DNA of 30,226 nt from Ichthyosporea sp. XGB-2017a. Taxonomy: Eukaryota; Opisthokonta; Ichthyosporea. Below, in pieces: positions 15,821-24,409 of this stretch. The stretch covers positions 68,611-98,836 of the forward strand of contig PDIM01000082.1 in NCBI GenBank assembly GCA_002811675.1, in the 5' to 3' direction. The position numbers were made by a program, and so were the translations under genes. Positions within the stretch are counted from its first letter, which is position 1, and the number at the start of each line of letters is the position of its first letter. A model generated the notes under the pieces. It saw only the letters and a list, made by a program, of their open reading frames with translations, was not told the DNA's origin and did no database searches.

Positions 15821-18154
15821 ATGAAGTGGTCAGTTCAACGGATTGTTCCCTTGACGCGGGTAGGCTATGGGAAATGGACAGTAGGTGCAGCCCCACAAAA
15901 GTTGCTGATAACCAAACAAAGTGCGCTGTTGCTGCAAAAAAACAGCAAGCACACTTTTTCTAAACAGCACACGCTTCCTCGCCTTCCAGTGCCTGAACTG
16001 GAGCAGACATTGGAGGAGTATAAGAAATCCATCAAGGGGCTCGTGTCGCCTACCCGCTACGAAGACTCTTCGGCACTGGTGGACGACTTCAAGGCAAGCA
16101 ATATTGCACATAAGGTGAGTAAGAATAGGCGCCATATTGTAGTGCGTTGACTAATTGTAGGTTACCGTTCTCCCCGGATTCTAATTTACAAATCTTATGT
16201 CTGTTTTTATTATCCTCGTGTTCACTCCAATTCACGGGGAACAATATAGCTCCAAGAGAGGTTAGTACAGCGTTGTCGTCAGGAGAAAGAACATCCCAGC
16301 TGGTTAGAGGAGTGGTGGGACGAAGGCTACCTTGGCTACAGAGAAGCATGTGCTTATAATGTGAATTATTACTTTATCGGAAACAGTGACAAGATTCCCC
16401 AAACTGTATTCGCAGAAAATAATGGTAAGAAGGCTTGGAGAAGTTACCACAACGCTGCCAAAAGACTTCAAGCTGCAGTATACTTACACTGTGCAATGCA
16501 ATTCCGATATGAGTTAATGCATGAGAAGATCCCAGTGCAGCAAGAGCGTAACAGTTATTTGTGTATGTCGCAGTTCCCCCGCCTGTTCAACTGCAGCCGC
16601 ATTCCCGGTGCGAAAAAAGATGCGCTTGTCACGTATCAGCCGTGGGAATATGGTCGAAGTCAAAACTCCAAAACATCTGAATACCGGAACGTGGACCTTG
16701 CCAACTTGAAACATATTCTTTTTATTGATACCCAAGGGAATGGTTGGTTTGTCGATGTAGCCAATGATGATGGAACGCCCCGTGATTGGTTTGATATATG
16801 GCAAGACCTTATGAAGTGTAAACACATGCCCGAACAAGGCGATGAGAAGCAAGAGCCTTTTTTCGCTAAAGTCGCACGGTTCACGGGCGTTCATAGGGAT
16901 GTCTGGCACGAGGCGTATGAGGAACTTTGTAGTTTTGACGAAGCAAATAGATCAACCCTGGAGCATATACAAAGTGCGTGCCTTGTAGTATCTGAGAGTG
17001 ATGTGGGGCCAACGCAGGGTAACTGCACAGACGCGTTGTTTGGTGACACGGGAAGATGGTATGATAAGCACCAGTGGCGTTTCCACAGCCCATCCACTAG
17101 TACAAAGAACGGACACTATGCGCAAAAGTTTCAACCTTCATACCTTTGGGAACACGCATCTGGGGATGGAAAAACTTCGTTGGTTCTGGTCGATTATGTA
17201 TATAAGCACAGTACGGAAATACTGAAAGATATTATAGCGAACAAACCTGATAAGCTGGAATGGTATGATGTGTCTGGATCCAACAGCCACAATTCTACGG
17301 TACAAAGTGTTATGATCAAAGAGCCAACTTCTCAGAGATTCTCGGAGCTGGTGGACATATGTAGCCAAATGACTGCGGAATACAAGAAAAAAGCATTTTG
17401 CAGAACAGTTGTAATAGATCATATGGGTTCCAATGAAATTAAAAGCGCGGGAGTGAGCCCCGATTCGTTTGTTCAACTTTCTTTTCAGTTAGCCTATTAC
17501 CGAGCACTAGGCTTTTGCCCTCCTACGTACGAGTCTGCTTTGACGGGAAAGTTTCTTCATGGCAGGACAGAAACCGTTCGAACAGTTTCATCCGAGTCTA
17601 AAACATTTGTCGAGATGTTTGATAGGATATCTGTTAGTGTAGAAGACAAGTCCCGATTTTTTAAAGAGGCGGGTCAAATTCATCAAAAAAGAATGAGAGC
17701 AGCGAAAGATGGCGAAGGCATAGACCGTCATCTTCTCGGTTTGAAAACTATTGCAAACACAGAGTTTCCGAACGACGACGTACCCTTCTTTTGCAGTCGC
17801 GTTTTTCAGGAAACCTCTGTCTGGGCCCTTTCTACATCTAACTGTGGCTCGGGTAGTATTACGAACTTTGGATTCGGTCCTGTATGTGACCATGGAGTAG
17901 GAATTGGCTATAACATTCAGCCTGGCAAAATATACCTGTCCATTAGCATGAATGGAGGTCCTGTAGTCCCACTTACGCATAAGAACAATTCCCGTCTAAA
18001 GATATTAAGTTCTGAACATGACATTGCTTACCCCGAAGTGTGCGATGTTAACTGGAGCGCGGTAATCAAAAGGGCAATGGTAGACATTAGGTCTGTACTT
18101 CTTCTGGCGAAAGAGCGACGCGGGCGCGGCGCCGACATGCAGCCAATAAACTAA
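15821..18154 (+). CDS. Carnitine O-acetyltransferase-like carnitine acyltransferase
   Basis: Two exons, 15821-16114 and 16250-18154, give 732 residues. The family reads clearly once spliced: LPRLPVPELEQTLEEY, ALVDDFKASNIAHK joined to LQERLVQRC, SWLEEWWDEGYLGYRE, then LWEHASGDG with catalytic His400, SPDSFVQLSFQLAYYR, HGRTETVR, IDRHLLGL, LSTSNCGSG and FGFGPVCDHGVGIGYN. No membrane helices are present, which sets it apart from CPT1. The general match is closest to CrAT/CPT2-type soluble enzymes, which exchange acetyl or acyl groups between CoA and carnitine. The basic N-terminus suggests mitochondrial import; the C-terminus QPIN lacks a peroxisomal SKL/AKL-type tail. The CoA-site region reads MGSNEIKS where CrAT has FGK followed by a second Lys, so one of two CoA-binding lysines appears replaced. 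Substrate preference is uncertain. Confidence 0.87.
16115..16249 (+). other. 135-base intron in the CrAT-like gene (phase 0)
   Basis: The donor is AAG|GTGAGT at 16115 and the acceptor ACAATATAG at 16249. Splicing joins AHK to LQERLVQRC, matching the family. An earlier AG at 16160 would lead directly into an in-frame TAA, so it is not used for this product. CTAAT at about 16180 is a possible branch site. Confidence 0.8.
18145..18150 (+). terminator. AATAAA inside the last codons of the CrAT-like gene
   Basis: AATAAA spans the Pro-Ile-Asn codons immediately before the TAA stop. If used, it would give a 3' UTR of only about 10-30 bases. No better AATAAA lies in the next 300 bases. Confidence 0.35.
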
Positions 18155-18543
18155 TATTTTTTTTTAATTAATTTAAAGCTGGAAGTAGAGTTTATAGGGC
18201 CGCGCCCTGTGTGAAAAGCTCGTGGATTCATAGGGTTAGCAAGAGAAGTTTAGGGAGTGAGACCTCACTGACGAAGCATGATCTGGTTCAGTGGTTTCCG
18301 TGGTATTCAATGGTTAGATTCAATACCCCGTAGATGTGATGGAACCCCCTGAGCGTGATAACTAGAAGCCTAGCTTCTCACACCTGCATGAGCTAGCTAC
18401 GACGTACGTCGCCCCATATATATATGTCAAATGCTTGTAAAAGTCCAAAGTAAATCAAATGATTTTTAAGTTGAATTTTTATATTTGTTTTTCGATAATC
18501 TTTTCTGTTCAGTGTCCTTCAGTTGTGCCCTTATATACTCGCA
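18155..18543. other. Non-coding stretch with a series of short hairpins before the gap
   Basis: No gene is seen. Successive self-complementary elements lie at 18194-18210 (7 pairs, loop CGC), 18256-18269 (AGTGA/TCACT), 18302-18327 (GGTATT..AATACC with three more inner pairs), 18364-18378 (AGAAGC/GCTTCT), 18391-18398 (AGCTAGCT) and 18400-18411 (palindrome CGACGTACGTCG). A reversed TAACCCTA lies at 18231-18238. The density suggests a structured RNA or mobile-element remnant, but I cannot assign a family. Confidence 0.4.
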
Positions 18544-19538
18544 NNNNNNNNNNNNNNNNNNNNNNNNNNNNNNNNNNNNNNNNNNNNNNNNNNNNNNNNN
18601 NNNNNNNNNNNNNNNNNNNNNNNNNNNNNNNNNNNNNNNNNNNNNNNNNNNNNNNNNNNNNNNNNNNNNNNNNNNNNNNNNNNNNNNNNNNNNNNNNNNN
18701 NNNNNNNNNNNNNNNNNNNNNNNNNNNNNNNNNNNNNNNNNNNNNNNNNNNNNNNNNNNNNNNNNNNNNNNNNNNNNNNNNNNNNNNNNNNNNNNNNNNN
18801 NNNNNNNNNNNNNNNNNNNNNNNNNNNNNNNNNNNNNNNNNNNNNNNNNNNNNNNNNNNNNNNNNNNNNNNNNNNNNNNNNNNNNNNNNNNNNNNNNNNN
18901 NNNNNNNNNNNNNNNNNNNNNNNNNNNNNNNNNNNNNNNNNNNNNNNNNNNNNNNNNNNNNNNNNNNNNNNNNNNNNNNNNNNNNNNNNNNNNNNNNNNN
19001 NNNNNNNNNNNNNNNNNNNNNNNNNNNNNNNNNNNNNNNNNNNNNNNNNNNNNNNNNNNNNNNNNNNNNNNNNNNNNNNNNNNNNNNNNNNNNNNNNNNN
19101 NNNNNNNNNNNNNNNNNNNNNNNNNNNNNNNNNNNNNNNNNNNNNNNNNNNNNNNNNNNNNNNNNNNNNNNNNNNNNNNNNNNNNNNNNNNNNNNNNNNN
19201 NNNNNNNNNNNNNNNNNNNNNNNNNNNNNNNNNNNNNNNNNNNNNNNNNNNNNNNNNNNNNNNNNNNNNNNNNNNNNNNNNNNNNNNNNNNNNNNNNNNN
19301 NNNNNNNNNNNNNNNNNNNNNNNNNNNNNNNNNNNNNNNNNNNNNNNNNNNNNNNNNNNNNNNNNNNNNNNNNNNNNNNNNNNNNNNNNNNNNNNNNNNN
19401 NNNNNNNNNNNNNNNNNNNNNNNNNNNNNNNNNNNNNNNNNNNNNNNNNNNNNNNNNNNNNNNNNNNNNNNNNNNNNNNNNNNNNNNNNNNNNNNNNNNN
19501 NNNNNNNNNNNNNNNNNNNNNNNNNNNNNNNNNNNNNN
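18544..19538. other. Assembly gap (995 N)
   Basis: Sequence is unknown. The right edge runs straight into T20 (19539-19558), so a homopolymer probably stopped the assembly. A small gene could be hidden here. Confidence 1.
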
Positions 19539-19558
19539 TTTTTTTTTTTTTTTTTTTT

Positions 19559-20021
19559 GCAATGAAACAAAAAAACAACAACAAAAGAAAAAAAAACAAA
19601 ACAAAACAAATAAAAGCCAGACAAGTCAACTCAAAGCCAAAATACACAATGGACAAAGTTCTTTCAAACCAACAAGGCAACAAGTGGATTTGTTAGGATG
19701 TGCAGTTTCTTCACCAACACCAACCACACAGCAGCACTCTAGTCTCTAGTACCCCTGTACATGGTGTCCTTTGCTTTAGTTTGTGTTTTGACCTTTGTTC
19801 TTATTACCAAGGAGCGTTATTGTGGGAAATGGGGCTACAAGAGATCTGTGAACTGGGTCCTTGTAACCCTAATAACTTTGAGAATAACTAACAGATCTAA
19901 TCTCACACCTTATTATAATGCTGCAACTCTTCTTTTCATTGTTTCGGTTTTAAGTACAAAAGCAGCTGTGTTTATTCTCCTCAGTGTCTGTACATTATTT
20001 GCCAAAGGGATATTCAGGTAC
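19559..20021. other. Non-coding 3' flank of the arrestin-like gene
   Basis: About 460 bases without a supported gene. An A/C-rich stretch follows the T20 run. A single TAACCCTA lies at 19864-19871. A plus-strand frame from 19761 is open but runs into the arrestin-like gene on the other strand and shows only generic hydrophobic content, so I do not call it. Confidence 0.5.
19971..19976 (-). terminator. AATAAA polyadenylation signal, arrestin-like gene
   Basis: TTTATT on the plus strand gives AATAAA on the minus strand, 46 bases past the TAG stop at 20022-20024. Confidence 0.5.
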
Positions 20022-22865
20022 CTAAGAGTTGCTACTCAAGGACAGGGACTTGAGTTTTTGTCCCTTCAGATTCACAATGCTCACTTTTCGTCGAGGGATG
20101 CTATTGCGGGCGTGCAGAGTCCTATTCACACCACTGGTTTGGTGGACATAATCCTCAGCATTCTCTCCCATATTCTCTTTCCCTTCCATCCTCACGGCAT
20201 CAACCTCTCCCCCGCCACACAGAGGTCCACAACTGGCAGTGCTGCGGATACTCAGGCGGCTCGCGAGTTCCATCAGGGAATCTGTGCTCTCCTTCACATC
20301 ATCATCACATCCCGAAGGGGGTGTTTGGCGGGGAGTGCAGCATTCTTCAAAGCCACATAGATGGTCTTGCTCATCATAGTTGGCGCACAACTCAACATGT
20401 AGTCCTATTTCTTTCCTTTCAGTTTTCGCCTCCTCACAAGAAGGTTCCTCTTGTTTCAGTGTGGTTTCTGTTTGCTCGCCAATGTGTCTCTGTTCCTGAC
20501 TCTCTCTTTCTGTCTCTGCTACAAACTCACGCGACACTTCCAGCTCACCGCCTTTTTTGTCAGGTTTCTGTTCGCCCTCTGCTTCTGTACTTTCTACACT
20601 TCCCATGCTCTGGTCATCGGAACAGCGGCGCTCTCTTTTTGGTATATCTTCACAAAAGCCACAGAAGGAGCCATCGATGCTGATATTGTCATCAAAGATT
20701 ACTCCTGACGCGATAGAATTGATACTCTCGGCGCGCCCTCTCTTTACGCAACTATTGCACGTAGACTCGACAGTTGATGATGATGGACTCGACGGAGCAA
20801 TCAAAATCTCAGTTGATGCACTTGAAGAATTCATAGTTGATCTTGAGTTGTACAGGTCCTCTTGCGATGAGGCCATAACATCTTGTTGTTGATCACTTGT
20901 CGGGGTTGGTGGAAGATATGGAGAACCATCTCCGTGAACTTTACAAGGGGCGCACTGCACCACAAAAGGCACTTGAAGTGTACGCTTTACAAGTTTTCCA
21001 AAGTGCCCCGTAGTAAAGTAGTACTCGGCTTCAATCACATAGTCACACCCAATGCTTACACACAAAGTAGAATCATCTTCTATACATGCCCCTGAGCAAC
21101 ACAGCTGCCCAAGCAGGTTATTAGTCAGTGGTCCCATGCCCTTTTTAAATCCATTTTCAGCCCACTGATGACTCCTGCTGCTGCCCATGTTACGTGACGC
21201 AGACAGTCCCGCTCGAGGTGCGGAATTGGAACTAGAGGAGCTGTTGGTATGATGAGAAGAAGACACAGATGAGGGTGCAGATCGGAAATTGCATCGTGCC
21301 ATATCTTCCATTCGAAGAGAAAACGACACTCCGAGATTCAACACATCGGTGTTGTCAAAGTGCTCCTGAATTCGCGAACGGGATGTGAAAGTGGCTTTGC
21401 TTTTCGATGTCGACGGGGTTGTAGTCGTTCCTATCGAAGATGTGTTGGGGATGGTGGATGTAATTAATGCCCCTCTCGACGGCGCCCGTGTACGACGGCG
21501 TGATGAGGAGGAAGTACTGCCTGGTCCAGCCATGACAAACTTCTTCGACCCAAGTACCTTTGTAAATTTTCGCTCAACCCATTTTCCTTGATTGCGCTCA
21601 TCACGAAAGCGGAGAACAACTCGCTGCTTGCATTGTGTCACAACTTTACGAAGAAGGTAGTGCTCCGTCTTCGCGCAACTTTCATTTACACGCACTCGCA
21701 ACTGCACCTTCTCTCCACGATTATATACGTACTTTTCTAGGGCTAAACCCATCTGGATGTACTCTTCTCGTAGTAGTTCAGTGGCCTGTGCCTTGGGTGA
21801 TCCTCCCGCACCAAATGCCTCATCATCTACACTCACAGTTTCCCAAAATCGCCTGTCGGAGCTACACAGAGTCCGCAGAAACTCCGAATCCTTCGCAAAT
21901 TTGAGCACTTCTTGCTTGGGAGATCGCGGCAGTTGTTCACTGGAGGCAGTCTGAGTCGCAAGTAGATATAATGAAGAATTGCTAGTGTCCGGATCCACGC
22001 TGGAAGTTTCCGATGTTATTGCGTCCTCTCCTGCTGTAGATACAGGTGTGTTGATATAAATACAAGTGCGTATGTAAAACCTCGTAGACGTAGTCATAAA
22101 CACCCTGTTCATCTCCCCAAAGCCCTTAGGCCCGAATAAATGTGACCCATAATCATATTCCCCTATCAAATGTGAGAATGGAATTTTCAACACAATTGTA
22201 TCCCCTTGTTGCTTCTTATGCGCCGATACCCCACGAGAGCTTGCTGACCCCTTGCTATCATTATCCTTATTACTATTCCCCATTTGCTGTTCTGTATCAC
22301 CATCATTGCCATCCACAGCAGCAATCTCATCTCCACACTGGCAGCTATGGCGGCGACTGGAACACCGTGAAGTGGAAGGTGACGATGAGCACGACGATGC
22401 CATTGAATTGTCACTACCCTCTTCAGCGATCCGCACATATTCCTCCAGTTGTTCTCTCTCCAGTACAATCATCTCCCTTTCAAATGCCCGCTCCCTGCGC
22501 ATGACCTTGTTCGAGAGCGAATAGTCTGTGAAGGTCCTCTGCTCGAAATGCTTCTCCACGGGAAATACCTCTACCCTGTTCAGGGTGCTCCCAGTCTGTG
22601 CAAACAAGGACCGATTCAGCGACAGCAGCAGGAACCCTTGCACTGGCTCTAGATTACAGTAGTTACGCTCAGGCTTAGAGAAATGACAACTCGCATTACG
22701 CACCAGTCCTGTTAGCACACTGTTTGACCCGCCACTTCCATTCATTCCAGCCTGCTGTTCCCCCGTCCCGCCGACAGACATATGCTCCCCCAAACATGAC
22801 GACGACGCGGTTGAGGAGGCTGCGCTCCAGTTTCGCGGACGCGTCTCACTACAACTGTCCGGCAT
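20022..22865 (-). CDS. Long arrestin-domain-like protein (tentative alpha-arrestin)
   Basis: A 947-residue, intronless protein. N-terminal strands such as YCNLEPVQGFLLLSLNRSL (about 69-87) and IVLKIPFSHLIG, with RFYIRTCIYI (about 220-265), resemble arrestin N-domain strands. LEKYVYNRGEKVQLRVRVNE followed by LLRKVVTQCKQRVVLRFRD (about 375-425) looks like the opening of an arrestin C-domain. LCVSIGCDYVIEAEYYFTTG and KLVKRTLQVPFVV (about 605-645) match its closing strands. Long Ser/Thr-rich, low-complexity insertions split these blocks, and the last 280 residues are acidic and probably disordered. Alpha-arrestins are trafficking adaptors that link membrane cargo to ubiquitin ligases; I see no clear PPxY motif. 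The ATG at 22865 begins MPDSCSETRP. Family assignment is by pattern only. Confidence 0.55.
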   Translation of the reverse strand: MPDSCSETRPRNWSAASSTASSSCLGEHMSVGGTGEQQAGMNGSGGSNSVLTGLVRNASCHFSKPERNYCNLEPVQGFLLLSLNRSLFAQTGSTLNRVEVFPVEKHFEQRTFTDYSLSNKVMRRERAFEREMIVLEREQLEEYVRIAEEGSDNSMASSCSSSPSTSRCSSRRHSCQCGDEIAAVDGNDGDTEQQMGNSNKDNDSKGSASSRGVSAHKKQQGDTIVLKIPFSHLIGEYDYGSHLFGPKGFGEMNRVFMTTSTRFYIRTCIYINTPVSTAGEDAITSETSSVDPDTSNSSLYLLATQTASSEQLPRSPKQEVLKFAKDSEFLRTLCSSDRRFWETVSVDDEAFGAGGSPKAQATELLREEYIQMGLALEKYVYNRGEKVQLRVRVNESCAKTEHYLLRKVVTQCKQRVVLRFRDERNQGKWVERKFTKVLGSKKFVMAGPGSTSSSSRRRTRAPSRGALITSTIPNTSSIGTTTTPSTSKSKATFTSRSRIQEHFDNTDVLNLGVSFSLRMEDMARCNFRSAPSSVSSSHHTNSSSSSNSAPRAGLSASRNMGSSRSHQWAENGFKKGMGPLTNNLLGQLCCSGACIEDDSTLCVSIGCDYVIEAEYYFTTGHFGKLVKRTLQVPFVVQCAPCKVHGDGSPYLPPTPTSDQQQDVMASSQEDLYNSRSTMNSSSASTEILIAPSSPSSSTVESTCNSCVKRGRAESINSIASGVIFDDNISIDGSFCGFCEDIPKRERRCSDDQSMGSVESTEAEGEQKPDKKGGELEVSREFVAETERESQEQRHIGEQTETTLKQEEPSCEEAKTERKEIGLHVELCANYDEQDHLCGFEECCTPRQTPPSGCDDDVKESTDSLMELASRLSIRSTASCGPLCGGGEVDAVRMEGKENMGENAEDYVHQTSGVNRTLHARNSIPRRKVSIVNLKGQKLKSLSLSSNS

Positions 22866-24409
22866 GGTCTATCAATCTCTCCGTTTCTCAATTGCTTGAC
22901 CCAATTCTTTGTACAATAGCTTGGAATCTGTAACTTCCTAGGCGCTTTCCTTCCGCTCCATTCACTTACAATGATTTCTTTTCTACCTCAATTGCCCTCT
23001 TCTTTTTTTTTTTTTTATAATCAAACTTCGACTCCACCTCCCGCTTTTTTTTCCCTCCTTCTTTCCCTCTCCCCTTTATGAAAGAATAAAATAAATAAAC
23101 ACCACAAACAAAACTAAATCAATACGCCTTGATTCGTTATAAATAACGCAAAATATCCCCCAGCACTTAAATCTTGCTCACATGACCAAATAGTCGATAA
23201 GCAGCACATGAAATACAAGCTACAACTGTAGCTACTAGGGACTATACCCGCTACTGTACTATTAGCTATGCACCTAGTTACATTACATAGCATCAATCAG
23301 TACCTCAAGCATCAGCTGAGAGGGGGTTCTTTAGCTCACATGATAGCTTATAGAGTATTATTGCATTGATGGGGATACTTTTTACCCAATACGTACACGG
23401 AAATGCAATCTTTCTCCTTCATCGCATGCGCTACAGTACTACCATCAACCTGATGCACCATTTTTTGATCTAAAATCCGGTGAGAGAGTTGTGTGAGAAT
23501 CGTTTAAAATATCAGTAATACTCCGCAAAAGAAAGATCAAGGCGTCGTCCTTGACTGCGAAATCAACCGGCAATATCTGCGATAATGTAATCTTGGTACT
23601 ATATATGTAAAAGCTATTTATATACCACACTACATAGTGTATGTACTACATAGTACATATGGTCATGAAATGAAGCAGCGACGAGGAAGTGTGTGTGACG
23701 AGGAGCACCGAGCAAAGCATTCATCGATTGGCTCCTGGAATTTGAGTTACTATCTATAGTTCTAAAGAAGAAAATGGCGAGCGAGCCGACCTTTAGGTCA
23801 TTACAATTTTTATTCACATGTACCTTGCTTATCTTCTTTTATGCATTACTAATAGGACGCAAATAAGAGAATGGTCCAGTCACGAATCAAAACTGTTCAA
23901 AAGGACTATTTCTATGCTCTTTGTCAGCCAATCACTACAACTCTTGAAAGGATCTTATGGTGTGGATCTTGCACACAGCCAACCACATGCCTAAGAATGG
24001 TATCCGCCTTGCCCCTGATTGGCTGCTCCCTGTTAATGGCCTTTGTAGGCTTTAGTACTGTAGTTAGGTCTAGATACACACAATTAGGTACCGAGGGATA
24101 CACGTGGTTATTTTGGAATGTCCTCTCCCGCCTTCGCTGACTTCTGAGTTTGGAAATTTCAAGTGCCCTTGACCCCACCCGAAGTTTCCTCTTTACTTTT
24201 TGTCCTTTTTTCTCTTCTTTGCTTGTCTTTTGTTCTTAATTTCTAATTTCGGGTAAATCAATACTTTTTTTGTGTTTTGAAATAGCTACTGTGGAATTGA
24301 TCACTCATAAAAATATTTTTTTGCTTGATTTGTAAGTAAAGAAAAGGAAAACAAGCGGGTGTGCGTGAGTGGTTATCGTACAGGAGGGATCTAGACTCTA
24401 GAGTTGGAC
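22866..24409. other. 1.5-kb divergent intergenic region, arrestin-like / CFAP20DC
   Basis: The largest gene-free stretch that is not gapped. It has a T-rich tract near 23003-23017 upstream of the arrestin-like gene. CCAAT-type boxes occur as ATTGGCT at about 23726, AGCCAAT at about 23928 and ATTGGCT at about 24018, and a CACGTG at about 24102. Three near-palindromic hairpins with two-base loops lie at 23218-23233, 23627-23640 and 23641-23658. Open frames on both strands around 23871-24178 mirror one another and resemble nothing I know, so no gene is called. Confidence 0.5.
23627..23658. repeat. Two adjacent short hairpins
   Basis: ACACTA-CA-TAGTGT (23627-23640, 6-bp stem) is followed without spacing by ATGTACTA-CA-TAGTACAT (23641-23658, 8-bp stem). 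Both share the core CTACATAG and a CA loop. They may be a duplicated palindromic protein-binding site. Confidence 0.55.

Noticed and set aside
18284-18330. tRNA-like A-box (TGGTTCAGTGG)
   Set aside because: The A-box matches, but no B-box (GGTTCRANYCC) follows at the needed distance and no acceptor stem can be formed.
18459-19749. Open frames across the N gap
   Set aside because: They consist almost entirely of unknown bases and homopolymer, and have no coding support.
19761-20360. Plus-strand open frame with hydrophobic segments
   Set aside because: Its second half is antisense to the arrestin-like coding region and its first half has only generic hydrophobic residues; no family pattern, and the AATAAA of the opposite gene lies inside it.
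23871-24178. Mirrored short ORFs on both strands
   Set aside because: No recognisable motifs, and CCAAT-type promoter boxes lie inside; more likely promoter DNA of the divergent pair.
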